From assembly GCA_026002045.1 (NCBI GenBank), contig BOAV01000070.1, positions 1 to 12,697 on the forward strand: a stretch of DNA of 12,697 bases. The letters run 5' to 3'. This DNA is from Spirochaetia bacterium. Lineage in GTDB: Bacteria; Spirochaetota; Spirochaetia; Treponematales; Breznakiellaceae. Below the pieces are notes generated by a model, which saw only the letters and a program-made list of their open reading frames with translations, was not told the origin of the DNA and ran no database searches. Shown one piece after another: positions 1 through 5,286 of this stretch (position 1 is its first letter; the number at the start of each line of letters is the position of its first letter). The translations under genes were made by a program, and so were the position numbers.

Positions 1-30
1 AGACTATGAATATACATAACGGAGGTTGCC

Positions 31-201
31 ATGGGAAAAGACGAAAAAGACCTGCTTGAGACCTACCGGGACATGACCCCGGAAAACAAGGCCACGTTCC
101 TGGCCATGATTCACGCCGCCCACGCCGGGCAGGAAAACGCCCGGAAAAGGTATGAACGGCCTGTCCCCGCCGATCTGGCTATCCCGGAGGTCACGGCATG
201 A
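31..201 (+). CDS. Small 56-aa helical phage protein, function unknown
   Basis: The ATG at 31 is preceded by a clear SD (GGAGG at 21-25) at good spacing. The frame runs 56 codons and its stop overlaps the next start (ATGA at 198-201), the coupling used throughout this window. The peptide is charged and helical, with a central segment reading TPENKATFLAMIHAAHAG. That segment resembles the C-terminal helical tail of some phage and Firmicute XRE-type regulators, but no helix-turn-helix is present, so this is a loose resemblance only. It probably belongs to the same regulatory operon as the antirepressor at 707. No function is assigned. Confidence 0.7.
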   Translation: MGKDEKDLLETYRDMTPENKATFLAMIHAAHAGQENARKRYERPVPADLAIPEVTA

Positions 202-710
202 AAGCAATTTCTCCCATAGATCATTCCGATCCCCTGTCCCTATATGGGGCAGGGGTCCTTAGCCGACTGGCCGGGAAGATACTTTCAGAGAAAATTGACC
301 GATTGGTGTCCATTTTTGATAAGGATCGAAAGGCTTTATTGGATGAATTGAACAAAACCATTGAAACCGCCAACGCAAAGTTCATAAAACCGACCACCGA
401 TCCGCCGGAACCTAACCCTATGGAGTTGATGATCCTGTTTCTGGAAAAAAGCGGTTTCGATGTTTTAAGCATAGACGGAACATACCAAAATCCGTTCCCA
501 TCTCCGTTTACAGACCTGCATTTTATGCGGGATGGATACGCAAAATTTGATATTTGCATAAAAACCGAAAGAGGTCCCGGCGATATTTTGGCGATTATTC
601 GTACCGATGGATGGCAAATAGAAAAATTTAAAATCCATAAGTCAACCTCTGTCATTTCCGTTTCAAAAATAATCCCTTGGGAGTTTGGAAAGAAGGAGGT
701 GTCCGCATGA
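198..710 (+). CDS. Hypothetical protein, 170 aa
   Basis: The start overlaps the previous stop (ATGA), with a GGAGG at 186-190 upstream, and the stop overlaps the antirepressor start (ATGA at 707-710). The first 70 residues are hydrophilic and probably helical, including a stretch rich in Lys/Asp/Glu. The second half, from about residue 76, has alternating hydrophobic residues suggesting a small alpha/beta domain. No catalytic motif, signal peptide or membrane segment is visible. Third codon positions are more A/T-rich than in the adjacent antirepressor, so it may have a different history. I do not recognise the family. Position suggests an accessory early gene. Confidence 0.75.
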   Translation: MKAISPIDHSDPLSLYGAGVLSRLAGKILSEKIDRLVSIFDKDRKALLDELNKTIETANAKFIKPTTDPPEPNPMELMILFLEKSGFDVLSIDGTYQNPFPSPFTDLHFMRDGYAKFDICIKTERGPGDILAIIRTDGWQIEKFKIHKSTSVISVSKIIPWEFGKKEVSA

Positions 711-1336
711 ATGAACTACTAGCGTTTAATTTTGAGGGTAAACAGGTCAACGCTTTTCAAAAGGACGGCGAACCATGGTTTGTGGCAAAAGAAGTGGCCG
801 GGGTTTTGGGCTATGCCGATGGAAGTAACCCGGCAAGGCTTTTTGACCACGTACCCGAAGAATGGAAGGGGGTGAATCCGATTCACACCCCTGGCGGGAA
901 GCAAAATATGCTCTGTTTATCCGAGCAGGGCCTGTATTTCTTCCTTGCCCGGTCTGATAAACCGGCGGCGCTGCCCTTCCAGAAGTGGATAGCCGGGGAA
1001 GTGGTGCCCGCCATCCGAAAAACCGGCTCCTACGATCAGAAAAACGCCCAGAAGCCCCCGGCCTTTGCCCCGGTAGCCATCAATGACTGGCGGACCATCC
1101 GGGAGCTCCGGCTGGCGGCTAACAAGGGTTACATCACCCCCGCTGACTTCCGCGCCCGTCTGGGCTTTACCCCCATGCGGCCGGCGGCACCCATCCCCGA
1201 GCAGAAACTGCTGGACTTCAAGGCCGAAAACGAGCGGCTCAGGGAAGAAAACCGGCTCCGGGTGGCGGAGGTCGAGGCCCTGGGCGGCATAACCAGCGAC
1301 CGCGAAGATATCGCGGCCCTGTACGGGAGGCGGTGA
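707..1336 (+). CDS. Phage antirepressor, BRO-N domain protein
   Basis: The protein is 209 aa from the ATG at 707, which has AGGAGGT at 694-700 and overlaps the upstream stop. An upstream in-frame ATG at 677 lies inside the previous gene and lacks a good SD. Residues about 5-105 are a BRO-N domain: an N-terminal strand run (LLAFNFEGKQVNAF), then GEPWFVAKEVAGVLGYAD, a LSEQGLYFFLARSDKP segment, and the closing WIAGEVVPAIRKTGSY. These are hallmarks of Bro/KilA-type phage antirepressors. A basic linker (WRTIRELRLAANKGY) and a C-terminal coiled coil (about residues 165-195, Glu/Arg/Leu-rich) follow, probably for oligomerisation. Members of this family bind DNA or repressors and promote lytic development. 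The exact target here is unknown. Confidence 0.9.
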   Translation: MNELLAFNFEGKQVNAFQKDGEPWFVAKEVAGVLGYADGSNPARLFDHVPEEWKGVNPIHTPGGKQNMLCLSEQGLYFFLARSDKPAALPFQKWIAGEVVPAIRKTGSYDQKNAQKPPAFAPVAINDWRTIRELRLAANKGYITPADFRARLGFTPMRPAAPIPEQKLLDFKAENERLREENRLRVAEVEALGGITSDREDIAALYGRR

Positions 1337-1482
1337 TGAGTACCCAGGAGTTTGCCGATCTCAAGCGGCAGCTATCCGAGCTTGAAGCGCAAATGGCAAA
1401 GCTCGTGATCAGGTTTGCCGCGCTATCGGATGAGGTCCACAAACTTCATGCGGAAATTCACGCCGCTGTAGCGGCGCGGTGA
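1336..1482 (+). CDS. 48-aa coiled-coil mini-protein
   Basis: The ATG at 1336 overlaps the antirepressor stop (TGATG), and GGGAGG lies at 1325-1330. The 48-aa product is almost entirely one heptad-patterned helix (LKRQLSELEAQMAKL followed by IRFAALSDEVHKL). The preceding antirepressor also ends in a coiled coil, so the two translationally coupled proteins might associate; that is inference only. A 6-bp hairpin with a UGUA loop (1461-1476) lies in the last codons but has no T tract. Confidence 0.6.
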   Translation: MSTQEFADLKRQLSELEAQMAKLVIRFAALSDEVHKLHAEIHAAVAAR

Positions 1483-1485
1483 GCC

Positions 1486-1809
1486 GTGGGGCCTATCGGG
1501 TTGTTCCTGAACCTTCCGGCGATGGAAGCGGAGCCGGAGCAGCACGATTTCCGCTGCGGCGTTTCATGTGTGCGGCCCTGTATGGACTGCCTGCGGATTG
1601 AGCAGTGCATGAGTTATGGGGCGCACAAGGACTGTAGGAATTGTGAGTGGAGAGAAATTTGTTTGGAATCAAAACCAGTTTTAGAGGAGGGTTTTATGGA
1701 CTATAGGTTTTTTCAGACGCTGATTTATCAGTATAAGGCCGGGAAAATAAGCCGGGGATTGTTCGTCATGGAGTGGGCGGCGGAGCAAAAACGGCAGGGG
1801 GCAGTATGA
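1486..1809 (+). CDS. Small protein with two CxxCx5C knuckles
   Basis: The frame opens with GTG at 1486, three bases after the previous stop, and gives 107 aa. Eight cysteines fall at about residues 24, 28, 32, 35, 41, 50, 53 and 59. They include two tandem CxxCx5C units (CMDCLRIEQC and CRNCEWREIC), a metal-binding arrangement, probably zinc, less likely an Fe-S cluster. The last 37 residues form a separate helical segment. They are preceded by a strong SD (GAGGAGGG at 1684-1691) and an in-frame ATG at 1696, so a short C-terminal product may be made independently or may be the only product. The GTG has no clear SD, so the N-terminus is uncertain. The stop overlaps an ATGA at 1806. Function unknown. 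Confidence 0.6.
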   Translation: MGPIGLFLNLPAMEAEPEQHDFRCGVSCVRPCMDCLRIEQCMSYGAHKDCRNCEWREICLESKPVLEEGFMDYRFFQTLIYQYKAGKISRGLFVMEWAAEQKRQGAV

Positions 1810-1883
1810 CAGAACTACTGCCGACAAAGGGCAAACCGGCGGAACCGCCGCAGAGGCCGGAACACAAAAGAAAGGAGTTTAAC

Positions 1884-2132
1884 ATGAGCATATCCAAAGA
1901 CACGGCGCTGTCTATTTTGGCGGCGTATGAAAAGATTGAGCTGATTGAAAAGGCAATCAGGATTACCGAGGGAGGAGTACGGGTGCCCGGAATTGTGCTG
2001 TATGACGGCAAAAGCGATTTGCACATAGAGGTTAGTAACGCTATCGCCATTGAAGCCCTGAATCATGCGCTGGTGGCGGCACGGGCGGAACTGGATGCGG
2101 CGAATCAAAGGGCGCTTGAGGAATTGAAATGA
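1884..2132 (+). CDS. Hypothetical protein, 82 aa
   Basis: The ATG at 1884 is chosen because AAAGGAG lies immediately upstream (1871-1876 region) at ideal spacing. An in-frame ATG at 1806, overlapping the previous stop, would add 26 residues rich in Pro and Lys, and that longer form cannot be excluded. The product has a helical N-terminus (ISKDTALSILAAYEKIELIE), a short beta-like centre (GGVRVPGIVLYD) and a C-terminal helix rich in Ala/Glu. No motif is recognised. It is the last protein gene before the tRNA-like element. Confidence 0.65.
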   Translation: MSISKDTALSILAAYEKIELIEKAIRITEGGVRVPGIVLYDGKSDLHIEVSNAIAIEALNHALVAARAELDAANQRALEELK

Positions 2133-2137
2133 CCTTT

Positions 2138-2170
2138 CCGCCGCGCAGGTTTATCAAGCGGCGAGCTTTT
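2138..2170 (+). terminator. Weak hairpin, possible terminator
   Basis: CGCCGC at 2139-2144 pairs with GCGGCG at 2158-2163 around a 13-nt loop, followed by AGC and four Ts. It lies 7 bases after the stop at 2132 and just before the tRNA-like element. The short T tract makes it a weak intrinsic terminator candidate. It may instead separate or process the following RNA. Confidence 0.3.
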
Positions 2171-2288
2171 GGGACCGTAGTTTAATGGTAGAAAATGGGC
2201 TGCTAGTATCTGACGAAATTACCCTGGAAAATTGGGGAATAGTCAGAGAAACCAGCGCAAGATGCAGGTTCGATCCCTGCCGATCCCC
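2171..2288 (+). ncRNA. tRNA-like RNA with an extended anticodon arm
   Basis: The tRNA features are as follows. The acceptor stem is GGGACCG (2171-2177) with CGATCCC (2281-2287), one C-A mismatch. UA sits at positions 8-9. The D stem is GTTT (2180-2183) with AAAA (2192-2195) around the canonical loop AATGGTAG. The variable loop is AAGAT (2259-2263). The T arm is perfect: GCAGG, TTCGATC, CCTGC (2264-2280). No local anticodon stem-loop exists. Instead GCTG (2199-2202) pairs with CAGC (2253-2256) and encloses about 50 nt. Within that span TCTGAC (2209-2214) pairs with GTCAGA (2242-2247), ATT with AAT, and CCCTGG (2222-2227) with TTGGGG (2232-2237) around an AAAA loop. The total is 118 nt. CCA is not encoded. 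It could be an interrupted or degenerate tRNA, or a tRNA mimic. A class II reading (GCU anticodon plus long variable arm) fails because the anticodon stem does not pair. Confidence 0.7.
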
Positions 2289-2338
2289 GTATTCTTTTAG
2301 CAGGAGGTAATGCTTATCGAATAAATACAGAGAGAAAT

Positions 2339-2416
2339 ATGAGTATGTACGGCTGGATAGTGGGTCAATGGCGTTGCTATGGCAGACTTCGATGTCTGTC
2401 AGCCGTGGTTTTTTAG
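2339..2416 (+). CDS. Possible 25-aa Trp/Cys-rich mini-ORF
   Basis: ATG at 2339 to TAG at 2414-2416 encodes 25 residues with two Trp, two Cys and two Tyr (reads GWIVGQWRCYGRLRCL centrally). Upstream is only a purine-rich GAGAGAAAT. It ends 8 bases before the next gene's ATG, whose SD begins right at its stop, so it might be a leader ORF coupled to the membrane protein at 2425. A 7-bp hairpin (2381-2400) lies within it. The evidence is thin. Confidence 0.25.
   Translation: MSMYGWIVGQWRCYGRLRCLSAVVF
2381..2414 (+). terminator. Hairpin followed by T run
   Basis: GGCAGAC (2381-2387) pairs with GTCTGTC (2394-2400), including one G-T, around the loop TTCGAT. A run of six Ts follows at 2409-2414, 8 bases beyond the stem. 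The gap is longer than in a typical intrinsic terminator. It could end or attenuate the tRNA-like transcript before the next gene. Low confidence. Confidence 0.25.
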
Positions 2417-2424
2417 GGGGGGTA

Positions 2425-2610
2425 ATGGTTTTATTTATTGTGCATATTGCGCTGTTTTTAATCAATTTGTTTGCCGTGGTATTTATGGCAACACCGACAC
2501 CGCAACTGGAAAAATCTGTCAAGGGCTGGATTTTGTTCGGCATTTTTGAAGCGTGTGTGGTGTTCTTTGCGGCATCTATCGGCCTCGATGTGGCAACGCT
2601 ATGGGGGTAG
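2425..2610 (+). CDS. Small two-helix membrane protein
   Basis: The ATG at 2425 follows AGGGGGG (2415-2421) and gives 61 aa. An earlier in-frame ATG at 2368 lacks an SD and would overlap the mini-ORF at 2339. Two hydrophobic segments are evident, about residues 1-20 (begins VLFIVHIALFLINLF) and 34-55 (GWILFGIFEACVVFFAASIG), joined by a short polar loop (TPTPQLEKSVK). This fits a small inner-membrane protein. Holin-like size and topology are possible, but the position in the early region and the absence of an endolysin nearby argue against that. Function unknown. Confidence 0.65.
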   Translation: MVLFIVHIALFLINLFAVVFMATPTPQLEKSVKGWILFGIFEACVVFFAASIGLDVATLWG

Positions 2611-2960
2611 AACGCGGCAGGGGGCCGAGGGCGGTCTACTTAAACGGTGTGTATTTTAAAAGCATGAAGGAAGCCGAGGCAAACTCGATGCGGCTGGCAG
2701 GGAGGCACGTACGACTATGGGATATTTATCGACTGCTGGAAAACAAGCGTCCTCCTATCGCCGGGGTGCGGGTGACGGAAACGCCGGAACCGGTGGCGGA
2801 GAAAAAAGCTACAGGCACGAAACCGAAGGCGGCAGGATGCGGCTCTACAGCGAAATCGGGAGGAAGCGGCGGCTTGTCGCAACCGGATTTACCGGAGAAG
2901 CAGTGGAATCACCGGAGGCCGCTGCTGCGGTATCCGCCGGAAGGGACGTTATGGGGGTAA
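2601..2960 (+). CDS. Small basic protein, possibly DNA-binding
   Basis: The protein is 119 aa from ATG 2601, overlapping the previous stop by 10 bases. No strong SD is visible, so start confidence is moderate. The N-terminal half (about residues 10-52) reads AVYLNGVYFKSMKEAEANS, then a helix and WDIYRLLENKRPPIAGVRV. This layout resembles the short modular DNA-binding repeats (NUMOD-type or helix-turn-helix) found in phage proteins: strand, helix, helix, then a basic loop with a closing strand. The second half is low in complexity (Pro, Lys, Gly, Ser). A second reading frame is open across this half (2837-2968), see that entry. Confidence 0.55.
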   Translation: MGVERGRGPRAVYLNGVYFKSMKEAEANSMRLAGRHVRLWDIYRLLENKRPPIAGVRVTETPEPVAEKKATGTKPKAAGCGSTAKSGGSGGLSQPDLPEKQWNHRRPLLRYPPEGTLWG

Positions 2961-2968
2961 AATTATGA
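2837..2968 (+). CDS. Overlapping 43-aa ORF in another frame
   Basis: The ATG at 2837 opens a 43-residue frame lying almost wholly inside the 2601 gene. Its stop overlaps the next start (ATGA at 2965-2968), the same junction type as bona fide genes here. The peptide (starts MRLYSEIGRKRRLVATG) looks protein-like. The SD is weak (GGCAGG). It could be a true overlapping gene, the natural C-terminus of the 2601 product reached by frameshifting, or chance. Confidence 0.3.
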   Translation: MRLYSEIGRKRRLVATGFTGEAVESPEAAAAVSAGRDVMGVKL

Positions 2969-3177
2969 AATGTCCGGTTTGCGATAGTGCGCTTGAGAAA
3001 ATAGAGCCGGATTCGTTTCTCAAAGAAGTGATGAAAGGCGATATGCGCATCCATAGCAGCGAGGTAAAACAGGCGCTGCTTAAAAAGATGTGCCATATCT
3101 GCGGAAAGGCGGCAACACATTTTTGCTATCAATGCGCAGCGTGCTTTTGTGAGAAACATGGCGAGAAACAGCCTTGA
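2965..3177 (+). CDS. Small zinc-finger protein, 70 aa
   Basis: The start overlaps the stop of the short frame before it (ATGA). An N-terminal CPVC pair (residues 3-6) is followed by a helical linker, then a second cluster reading CHICGKAATHFCYQCAACFC and ending in EKH. The Cys and His spacing suggests two zinc sites in a zinc-ribbon or B-box-like fold. No enzymatic motif is present. Such proteins in phage early regions are often protein- or nucleic-acid-binding adaptors, but the specific role is unknown. Confidence 0.65.
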   Translation: MKCPVCDSALEKIEPDSFLKEVMKGDMRIHSSEVKQALLKKMCHICGKAATHFCYQCAACFCEKHGEKQP

Positions 3178-3199
3178 AATGCGCTAGAAGGGGGTACAA

Positions 3200-3379
3200 A
3201 TGACTGAAACACGGAACCAGACGGCGATACGGTTAATTGCGCAAATGCTTGAAACGGTTGATTTTAACACACCGGAATTGTGCCGGATACACAGCGAGCT
3301 TATTGTGCTGATAGATATACTATCTCGTGGAACACACATAAATGTAATCGGTATTGATACCACGCATAATGAGGATTAA
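3200..3379 (+). CDS. Hypothetical protein, 59 aa
   Basis: The ATG at 3200 has AAGGGGG at 3188-3194 and the frame gives 59 aa, ending two bases before the next start. The product is mostly helical (IRLIAQMLETVDF, then ELCRIHSELIVLIDILSRG). No domain recognised. Its intact frame, SD and tight spacing support it as a real small early gene. Confidence 0.6.
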   Translation: MTETRNQTAIRLIAQMLETVDFNTPELCRIHSELIVLIDILSRGTHINVIGIDTTHNED

Positions 3380-3381
3380 AA

Positions 3382-3597
3382 ATGACTTTACAGATTTTTA
3401 AGAAAAACGGCACAGTGCTTGAATACATCAACGTTATGAAGCTGAAAATATGTCCTGCCTACGGCGAAGAAATAGCGAAACTGAGGCGGGATGATGACGT
3501 ATGGGAAATACATTCTGATAATATGCCGTTGTCAATGATCGACACACCTGCGACCGATACCCTGCCTAAGACTGGCACACCGATGCACAGCGAGTGA
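3382..3597 (+). CDS. Hypothetical protein, 71 aa
   Basis: ATG at 3382 has GAGG at 3371-3374, and the stop overlaps the following GTG start (GTGA at 3594-3597). The first 50 residues look like a small folded domain of mixed strands and a helix (LQIFKKNGTVLEYINVMKLK). The tail is Thr/Pro-rich and probably disordered. No family recognised. Confidence 0.55.
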   Translation: MTLQIFKKNGTVLEYINVMKLKICPAYGEEIAKLRRDDDVWEIHSDNMPLSMIDTPATDTLPKTGTPMHSE

Positions 3598-4187
3598 ACG
3601 AATCGGTAAAATCACGGCTTAAAGAATATCTGGAGGCCAAAGGGATACACCCGGAACGGAACGGGAGGTATTTCTGCTTTAACCACGAAAACCACGAAGC
3701 GCCGATGTCGCTGCATTCAAGCGGCGAATACTTACACTGCTTTTCGTGTAACGAGAGCTTTAACATATACGCTGCTGCGGCGTCGATTTTAGGCGTTCCG
3801 AATGACAAGGCTCATTTCGGCGAGATATGCCGCGACATAGAAAAGACGCTCGGCATACCGTCTGAAAAGTGGAAGCCGGGGCGTGATTTTTACAACCGCA
3901 ATAAGATGATGGACGGCAGGCAAATGCCGCCGCTGTCAAAATCGGCGGTGTTTCGTGACGCGCTCCTGTCGGAATTCGCGGCGGCGGTGGACGGGGGGAA
4001 TATGGCGCTGGCACAGGACAAGGCGGCGTTTCTGTTCGCGCTGTACTGTTTGCCGGAGAAAGCGGATGGGCCGGAACCGGTGACGGAGCCGAAGAAGCCG
4101 TCAAGGGCGGCGGAGGCTCGGGCGGCGCAGGATAAGGAGCTTATGCGGATGTACGAGAAGATACGGAAGGAGAACGGCGGAGTATGA
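3594..4187 (+). CDS. CHC2-type zinc-finger primase-like protein
   Basis: The GTG start at 3594 overlaps the previous stop, giving 197 aa. Residues 28, 31, 49 and 52 form the Cys-His-Cys-Cys zinc site of the DnaG CHC2 family: CFNH, then SLHSSGEYLHCFSC, followed by the conserved hydrophobic helix after the last Cys (FNIYAAAA). In DnaG this domain recognises the priming template. There is no TOPRIM or other polymerase domain; the remaining residues are helical, ending in a charged Lys/Arg/Glu tail. It therefore resembles stand-alone primase zinc-binding proteins of phages and probably works with the helicase-like proteins at 4927 and 5279. The stop overlaps the methyltransferase start (ATGA). 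Confidence 0.75.
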   Translation: MNESVKSRLKEYLEAKGIHPERNGRYFCFNHENHEAPMSLHSSGEYLHCFSCNESFNIYAAAASILGVPNDKAHFGEICRDIEKTLGIPSEKWKPGRDFYNRNKMMDGRQMPPLSKSAVFRDALLSEFAAAVDGGNMALAQDKAAFLFALYCLPEKADGPEPVTEPKKPSRAAEARAAQDKELMRMYEKIRKENGGV

Positions 4188-4828
4188 CCGGAGATCTTCC
4201 CGTTAGTAAACGTATAATAGTCGATCTTTGCGGAGGCACCGGCTCATGGTCTAAGCCGTATAAAGAGGCAGGCTATGACGTGCGGCTTATCACGCTGCCG
4301 GAATACGATGTGCGCACGTATGAACCGCCTGAAAATGTGTATGGGATATTGGCAGCGCCGCCGTGTGAGGCGTTTAGTAATAATCTGTCATTTAACGGTA
4401 AAAAAGATTTTAACCGGACAATGACAAAAGAACAGGGGTTGGAAATTGTAAGTGCCTGCCTGCGGATAATCGACAAATGTAAACCTCAGTGGTGGGCTTT
4501 GGAAAATCCACGGGGCGGCCTTAAAAAACATCTGAAACATTTTTACCAGTTTACTTTCCAACCTTACGAATACGGCGATCCGTGGACTAAAAAGACCGAT
4601 GTTTTCGGATACTTTCACGTACCGAAAAAAACGCATACATGGGAAACCTGCGAAAAACTGGAATTATACACGAGGCCACTACGAAATAAACCAAGTTTTG
4701 CTTTTTTGCACAAAGGGGCAATTAAAGCAATTCCGCAGTTGGCAGGTTTTAAGGCTGATACTGACGCCGCCTTCAGGGCCATAACCCCACCCGGTTTCGC
4801 TCAGGCGTTCTTCGAGGCGAACCGGTAA
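4184..4828 (+). CDS. Short C5-cytosine DNA methyltransferase
   Basis: The protein is 214 aa with an ATGA overlap upstream and GGCGGAG just before the start. Recognisable motifs are the SAM-binding motif I (VDLCGGTGSWSKPYKEAGY, residues 13-31), motif IV with the catalytic Cys61 (AAPPCEAFS), motif VI as ENP (107-109, within WWALENPRGG), and a C-terminal helix ITPPGFAQAFFEANR resembling motif X. It should transfer a methyl group from SAM to cytosine C5 in DNA. It is much shorter than typical enzymes (over 300 aa), with little room for a target-recognition domain and no clear motif VIII QxR. No restriction endonuclease is adjacent, so it is probably an orphan phage methylase that protects phage DNA or affects replication. 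Confidence 0.8.
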   Translation: MTGDLPVSKRIIVDLCGGTGSWSKPYKEAGYDVRLITLPEYDVRTYEPPENVYGILAAPPCEAFSNNLSFNGKKDFNRTMTKEQGLEIVSACLRIIDKCKPQWWALENPRGGLKKHLKHFYQFTFQPYEYGDPWTKKTDVFGYFHVPKKTHTWETCEKLELYTRPLRNKPSFAFLHKGAIKAIPQLAGFKADTDAAFRAITPPGFAQAFFEANR

Positions 4829-4923
4829 TGCAGAAAATCCTTGACGACCTCATGGCGCGGGCGAAAAAATCAGAGGGGTTTATCGACATACCGCTCAATT
4901 CCGTATTCTTGGCGGATTGGTGA
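4828..4923 (+). CDS. Mini-ORF of 31 aa in the replication operon
   Basis: The ATG at 4828 overlaps the methyltransferase stop (TAATG). The frame closes at 4921-4923, three bases before the next gene, and fills the gap exactly. The peptide begins MQKILDDLMARAKKSEG and is amphipathic. The upstream sequence has only a weak SD (CGAGGCG at 4813-4819). It may be a genuine mini-protein or a coupling ORF for the DnaB-like gene. Confidence 0.4.
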   Translation: MQKILDDLMARAKKSEGFIDIPLNSVFLADW

Positions 4924-4926
4924 ATT

Positions 4927-5286
4927 ATGGCAGGTTTATACGATTTGGGAGAAAACCCTTTTTATGAGGGAAATTTAGAGCGTACTTTCTTATCCGCTGT
5001 ACTCTCAGGCGGAAAAATACCGGCGGAAATCACCGTGGAGCATTTCCGGGTTTCTGATAACCGGCTTGTTTTTCTGGCGCTGAAAAGACTGGAAAAACTG
5101 GAGATCGGATCTTCACTGCATGGCGCCGTTGTCCTGTACCTTTCCGGTTCAGGATGTATGACAAAAGCGCAAGCGGAACCGGCGGTAAAGCGGATTGAGG
5201 CATTAAGCGGCGATCCCCGGTTTATAAATGCGTATGCGCGAGAGCTGATTCTGCAAAATTTGCGTAGGACGGCGATCCATGGCTGA
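4927..5286 (+). CDS. Stand-alone DnaB N-terminal-domain-like protein
   Basis: The protein is 119 aa. Residues about 10-55 (NLERTFLSAVLSG, then ITVEHFRVSDNRLVFLALKRLEKL) match the helical pattern of the DnaB helicase N-terminal domain: an early 'E..fLs.ll' helix, a 'F....hr.if.ai..l' helix, and a later 'YA.ELI' helix. In DnaB this domain makes the hexamer collar and contacts primase. No ATPase domain is fused to it. That function sits in the next gene, which it overlaps by 8 bases, so the pair may form a split helicase. The SD is weak (GGTGA). Confidence 0.6.
   Translation: MAGLYDLGENPFYEGNLERTFLSAVLSGGKIPAEITVEHFRVSDNRLVFLALKRLEKLEIGSSLHGAVVLYLSGSGCMTKAQAEPAVKRIEALSGDPRFINAYARELILQNLRRTAIHG

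Noticed and set aside
1461..1476. Perfect CGCCGC/GCGGCG hairpin as a terminator
   Set aside because: It lies in codons of the 48-aa gene, has no T tract, and genes continue directly after it. Its stem matches that at 2139-2163, but a 6-bp GC palindrome can recur by chance in this composition.
2171..2288. Class II tRNA-Ser(GCU) with a long variable arm
   Set aside because: The CTGCTAG stretch could be a GCU anticodon loop, but its flanking bases do not form a 5-bp stem, whereas pairing across the extra hairpin does.
2154..2543. 129-aa minus-strand open frame
   Set aside because: It is the antisense of the tRNA-like element (includes the GDRQGSNL-type string typical of translated reverse tRNA sequence) and crosses the membrane-protein gene; no SD and no plausible domain.
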